NCBI GenBank assembly: GCA_918797485.1
Contig: CAKKNE010000001.1
Span: 3,968,001-4,032,000 of the forward strand
Direction: 5' to 3'
Length of the DNA stretch: 64,000 nt
From: Pelagomonas calceolata
Lineage: Eukaryota > Sar > Pelagophyceae > Pelagomonadales > Pelagomonadaceae
Positions 61,144-64,000 of this stretch are shown here, piece after piece. How positions within the stretch are numbered: position 1 is the stretch's first letter; every line of letters begins with the position of its first letter. Both the position numbers and the translations under genes were made by a program. Below the pieces are notes generated by a model. The model searched no databases. It worked only from the letters and a program-made list of their open reading frames with translations, and had not been told where the DNA came from.

Positions 61144-62904
61144 ATGGCCGCGGCCGCGCCGGCGTCGCCGACCGGCGGTCCGCCGCCGGGCCTCGCCGCC
61201 GCGCGCCAGCGCCTCGAGGAGCTCTTCGAGCACTGGCTGGGGCTGGAGGAGACCGAGGCGAAGATCAGCGAGTGGGTCCGCAAGGCCGAGCGGGGCGAGC
61301 TCCCGGCGCCGCCGGCGCCCTCGCTCGCGGACCTGACGAACGACCGCCGCGTGGGCACGCCGCCGACGTCGCCCCACTCGCCCGACAAGGGCGGCGCGCC
61401 GAGCCCGCCGCCCCACTTCTCGCCCGGCTCGTCGCCGACGTCGTCGCGCTTCTCGTCGCGCGCGTCGTCGCCGGCGTCCACGCCGCGGGGGTCGCCGCTC
61501 AAGCGGCGCGTCGCGGCGCCGCCGCCGCCCTCGCCGCCGCGCGCGCCCCGGATCCCGCCGCTCCTCTCGCGGCGGCGGCGCGGCGCCGACGCGGCCGCCG
61601 AGCGGGCCGTCGCGGACCTCTGGCGCCGGCGGTGCCCGGGCGACGCGATGGCGGCGCCGGACTTCGCGGCGTACGCGGCGGAGTGCTGCGAGCTCCCGTC
61701 GACGATCGGCGCGGTCCTCGCCGGCCGCCTCGCGCGGCGCGACGGCGACGAGCGCGCCGTCGTCCGGCTCGGCGACTGGCTCGCGCACTGGCGCGACGTG
61801 CTCGGCCGCGAGGACGACGCCCGGCTGCGCCTCTTCGCCGCGCTCAGCGGCGAGCGCGACGCCGTCGGCCTCAGACCGGCCGCGTTCTCCCCGCTGCTGG
61901 ACGCGCTCCTCGCGCGCCACCCGGGCCTCGCGTTTCTGGCCGACCACGCGGAGTTCCAGGACAAGTACGCCGCGACGGTCGTCGCGCGGATCTTCTACCG
62001 GTTGGATAGCGCGCGGACGGGCGCCATTAGTAGGCGGGGGTTCCTTCACGGGGGGCCGTGCCTCCTCGAGGCCTTATTTAGACTCGACGCCGACGCCGAC
62101 GTCAACCGCGAGCCGGCCTATTTTAGTTACGAGCACTTCTACGTGATCTACTGCCGGTGGTGGGAGCTCGACGCCGACCGCGACGCGCGGTTAAGGAGAG
62201 ACGACTTGCTGCGGTACGCGGGCCACCGCCTCTCGCGGGCCGTCGTCGACCGCGTCTTCGACGCCGCGCCGCGGGCCCTGACCGACGGGCTGACCGGCGC
62301 GGCCCTGCGGCGGATCAAACCGGGGGACCCCGACGCCGACGCCCTGACCTACGCGGACTTCTGTTACGTGATGTTGGCGGAGGAGGACAAGACGACGGAA
62401 GCGTCGCTGCGGTACTGGTTTGGGATATGCGATGTGGATGGCGACGGCGTCGTCGACGAGCGGGACGCGGCGGCCTTCTACGTTCTCCAAAGGAGGCGGC
62501 TGGAGTGCCTCGGCCACGAGGCGGTATCGTGGGGGGACGTGCGCTGCCAGATGGCCGACCTGCTCGACCACGGGCGTAGTGGATTGCGGCTTAGGGTGGA
62601 GGACTTTTTGAATGATAAATGTCCCCAGGCGGGCGTCTTCTTCGACGCCCTCTTCGCCCTCGACAAGTTCGTGCGGTGGGAGCAGCGCGACCCGTTCGCG
62701 GACCGCATGCGGAAGGACGACCCCTTCGACACGGACTGGGACCGGTTCGCCGCGCAGGAGTACGCGAGGCTGGCGACGGAGGAGGACCAGCTCGAGGAGG
62801 CGTACGGCGTCGACTCGCCGGGCGGCGAGGACGCCGTCTCGCCGCTCGACGGCTCGTCGCCCGTCGAGGCCGAGGTCGTGCGCAGCGCGGAGGCGCCGTT
62901 TTAA
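61144..62904 (+). CDS. EF-hand protein resembling the PP2A B''/PR72 regulatory subunit
   Basis: 586 residues. An N-terminal helix and a ~120-residue Ser/Pro/Arg-rich disordered stretch precede the conserved part. From about residue 250 it follows the B'' family: LLARHPGLAFLADHAEFQDK then YAATVVARIFYRLDSARTGA, RRGFLHGGPCLLEALFRL, YFSYEHFYVIYCRWWELDAD, LTYADFCYVMLAEEDKTTEA. A canonical EF-hand loop occurs at DVDGDGVVDERD, and further EF-like loops (DADRDARLRRDD) are weaker. Known: B'' subunits bring Ca2+ control to protein phosphatase 2A; plant homologues (TON2/FASS) organise cortical microtubules. Ends in an acidic tail. Confidence 0.88.
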   Translation: MAAAAPASPTGGPPPGLAAARQRLEELFEHWLGLEETEAKISEWVRKAERGELPAPPAPSLADLTNDRRVGTPPTSPHSPDKGGAPSPPPHFSPGSSPTSSRFSSRASSPASTPRGSPLKRRVAAPPPPSPPRAPRIPPLLSRRRRGADAAAERAVADLWRRRCPGDAMAAPDFAAYAAECCELPSTIGAVLAGRLARRDGDERAVVRLGDWLAHWRDVLGREDDARLRLFAALSGERDAVGLRPAAFSPLLDALLARHPGLAFLADHAEFQDKYAATVVARIFYRLDSARTGAISRRGFLHGGPCLLEALFRLDADADVNREPAYFSYEHFYVIYCRWWELDADRDARLRRDDLLRYAGHRLSRAVVDRVFDAAPRALTDGLTGAALRRIKPGDPDADALTYADFCYVMLAEEDKTTEASLRYWFGICDVDGDGVVDERDAAAFYVLQRRRLECLGHEAVSWGDVRCQMADLLDHGRSGLRLRVEDFLNDKCPQAGVFFDALFALDKFVRWEQRDPFADRMRKDDPFDTDWDRFAAQEYARLATEEDQLEEAYGVDSPGGEDAVSPLDGSSPVEAEVVRSAEAPF

Positions 62905-63030
62905 TTTGATAGCTTAGGTTTCTTGGGGCGGCTTTCTGGTCGAGTCCTAGCTACTGCACGACGCCACTGCCACGCCGCGGGCACGCCATCGCCGCGTTGA
63001 CAGCGTCGCAGCGTGTCTAAACGAGCTCCC

Positions 63031-63224
63031 AAATTCAGAATGCATCATAGTCGGTCGCAGCGACCAAAATTTGACAGTAGTGGCCACACAGAGCCAAACT
63101 CTGAGCTAGCGTAACGACATACTAGCAAATTCAAAGATACGCTTCGATAGCGTCAAAAGAATGACTCAAATTCAGAATACATCCTAGTCGTTCGCCGAGA
63201 CCAAATATTTCAGAGCAGCGGCCC
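63031..63224 (+). repeat. Diverged direct repeat flanking a two-arm element
   Basis: Copies at about 63031-63084 and 63168-63224 share AAATTCAGAATRCATC, AGTCG, GACCAAA and CAGYAG in order, with substitutions and short indels. The regulatory two-arm element lies between them. Confidence 0.6.
63105..63126 (+). promoter_or_regulatory. Two-arm inverted-repeat element, copy 14
   Basis: Left arm perfect, right arm TACTAGC (one change), spacer TAACGACA. It is 200 bp beyond the PP2A-B''-like stop, and could serve a gene to the right of this window or be a relic. Confidence 0.6.
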
Positions 63225-63609
63225 GGGAACATACCCTCGCGCCTCCCGGAAGGCACCGCCAGCGACATTCGCGGATGAGACTTACGGCTTCCCAAAGTAC
63301 ACCAGCGATTGACGCCGCCATCTACCGTCCAGATAGTACATTATATCAACTCCAGCCCAGTTTTCATACGGAATCGACGGAACCGGAGCCGACGGCGCGC
63401 GCTCGGAGGGCGGGAAAAGAATTCTACTAGACAACTCTCGCGTTTATGTTCGTTTCCTTCCGTTTGTTAGTAGTAGAGGCCGTCCAGGCCGCCTGGGCGG
63501 GGATGAGCTATGTTAGAGGATCTGTTGGAGCCGCGCGAAACGGAGATTCCGGGTCCACAAGTTTACACATAGACGGGCACAAAACCTAGACCCGCGAGTA
63601 CCAGCGACG

Positions 63610-63957
63610 CCACCATCCAGATGGACCATGACGCCGTTGTTCTATTCACGATCGACCGACTTGCCCGTTCTCCGCTGGCGACGGTGCGTACGCGAGGCAC
63701 TGGAAAGGCCCCAGACCCGTGAGTTATGAAATAAATTTGCGTTTCAGGCGCTTTAGTGGTGGGACGGTCCAGAATACCGGCCTGAGCGTGTACTACATTG
63801 AATTATCTCTTCCGAAGGCTCCCGGCGGCTCGGCCATTCCGAGACCCCAGGATCTCGTTTAAACTGGTCTAAGAACTGGACCTGCGGCCATCAGCCCGTG
63901 TACCATCACCATGGACCATAACGCGATCATTTGCTTCATGACCGAGTGACTTGCGCG
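63610..63957 (+). repeat. Second diverged direct repeat, ~290 bp apart
   Basis: Segments at about 63610-63667 and 63901-63957 share ATGGACCATRACGC, then TTCAYGA, CCGA and GACTTGC in the same order. A weaker third match may lie near 63310-63350 (CCAGCGAYYGACGCC). Likely an old degenerate repeat of unknown class. Confidence 0.5.
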
Positions 63958-64000
63958 AGGTCCAGATAAAGATGTTCATGTCCCGAGCGTGGGCAGCCCA

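Larger units (their letters stand above)
62905..64000. other. Non-coding, repeat-bearing right end
   Basis: About 1.1 kb, less GC-rich than the genes and without a plausible ORF. It holds two diverged direct-repeat pairs (listed separately) and the two-arm element at 63105. No RNA gene, transposase or LTR is recognised. Confidence 0.55.

Noticed and set aside
731-63126. The recurrent two-arm repeat as a CRISPR array or a miniature transposon
   Set aside because: Copies are kilobases apart with no spacers, no target duplications flank them, and they sit in promoter gaps; a DNA-binding site explains the distribution better.
1-64000. tRNA, rRNA, snRNA genes and viral or LTR elements
   Set aside because: I looked for T-loop strings, U6/U2-like signatures and long terminal repeats in the gaps and saw none convincing; a dedicated search could still find diverged ones.
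1-64000. A bacterial origin for the window (many bacterial-type families, almost no introns)
   Set aside because: Rab, MYB, F-BAR, DUS3, PP2A-B''-like and USP genes, introner introns and bipartite plastid presequences are all eukaryotic.

Overview
The window reads as a compact, GC-rich nuclear segment from a photosynthetic stramenopile, most likely a pelagophyte (Aureococcus/Pelagomonas type). Four things point there. (1) Several proteins begin with a signal peptide followed by a basic, proline-containing stretch, as in secondary-plastid targeting (genes at 16625, 21359, 28842, 30473, 36542), and one looks like a thylakoid-lumen photosystem II protein. (2) Introns are rare and carry the hallmarks of introner elements: 203-bp sequences with 15-bp terminal inverted repeats and 8-bp target duplications. 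(3) One gene belongs to a TPR/kinesin-light-chain-like family that I recall as strongly expanded in these algae. (4) The mix of Rab GTPase, R2R3-MYB, DUS3, F-BAR, PP2A B'' and USP genes is eukaryotic. Species assignment is inference.

Layout: I support 37 protein genes, or 38 with a doubtful one near 9.2 kb. From left to right: 0-9 kb, a truncated basic coiled-coil gene, an unknown gene, a RING/Tudor-like protein, an Erv1-like oxidase, a family-2 glycosyltransferase carrying two EF-hands, and a zinc-ribbon basic protein. 9.5-21 kb, a USP/ankyrin/endonuclease-VII-like fusion, an acidic nuclear protein, an R2R3-MYB, an Ala-rich plastid candidate, a small conserved protein, a Rab GTPase, a HAD protein and DUS3. 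21-31 kb, a giant coiled-coil protein, a small membrane protein, a TPR gene, F-BAR, DJ-1, a DMT transporter and a DsrE-like protein. 31-40 kb, a tail-to-tail paralogous membrane-protein pair, an O-fucosyltransferase-like protein, an ABHD17-like hydrolase, a PSII lumen protein, a beta-propeller membrane protein and an SLC10A7-like carrier. 41-49 kb, a BRCT-like protein, a NeuB-type synthase and a three-domain glycosyltransferase. 49-56 kb, a four-repeat K+ channel in one polypeptide. 56-63 kb, a GT-D-fold protein, two secreted proteins, a mitochondrial-type hydrolase and a PP2A B''-like EF-hand protein. The last 1.1 kb is non-coding and repeat-bearing.

The most notable regulatory signal is an asymmetric inverted repeat (GCTAGCG, a spacer near GCCTGTAAGA, then CACTAGC). 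It occurs 14 times with both arms essentially intact, plus a few degenerate copies, always between genes. It lies in 11 of the 13 divergent intergenic regions, a degenerate copy lies in a twelfth, and I noticed none in a convergent gap or coding region. It behaves like a bidirectional promoter element. Convergent neighbours can be as close as 2-15 bp.

Six well-supported introns in four genes all sit between 8-bp direct repeats. In each, the left repeat supplies the 5' splice site (GT in three, GC in three) and the element end supplies the 3' AG, so splicing restores the uninterrupted reading frame. Several genes concern glycan synthesis (EF-hand GT2, O-FucT-like, NeuB, three-domain GT, GT-D), but nothing shows them to be a co-regulated cluster.
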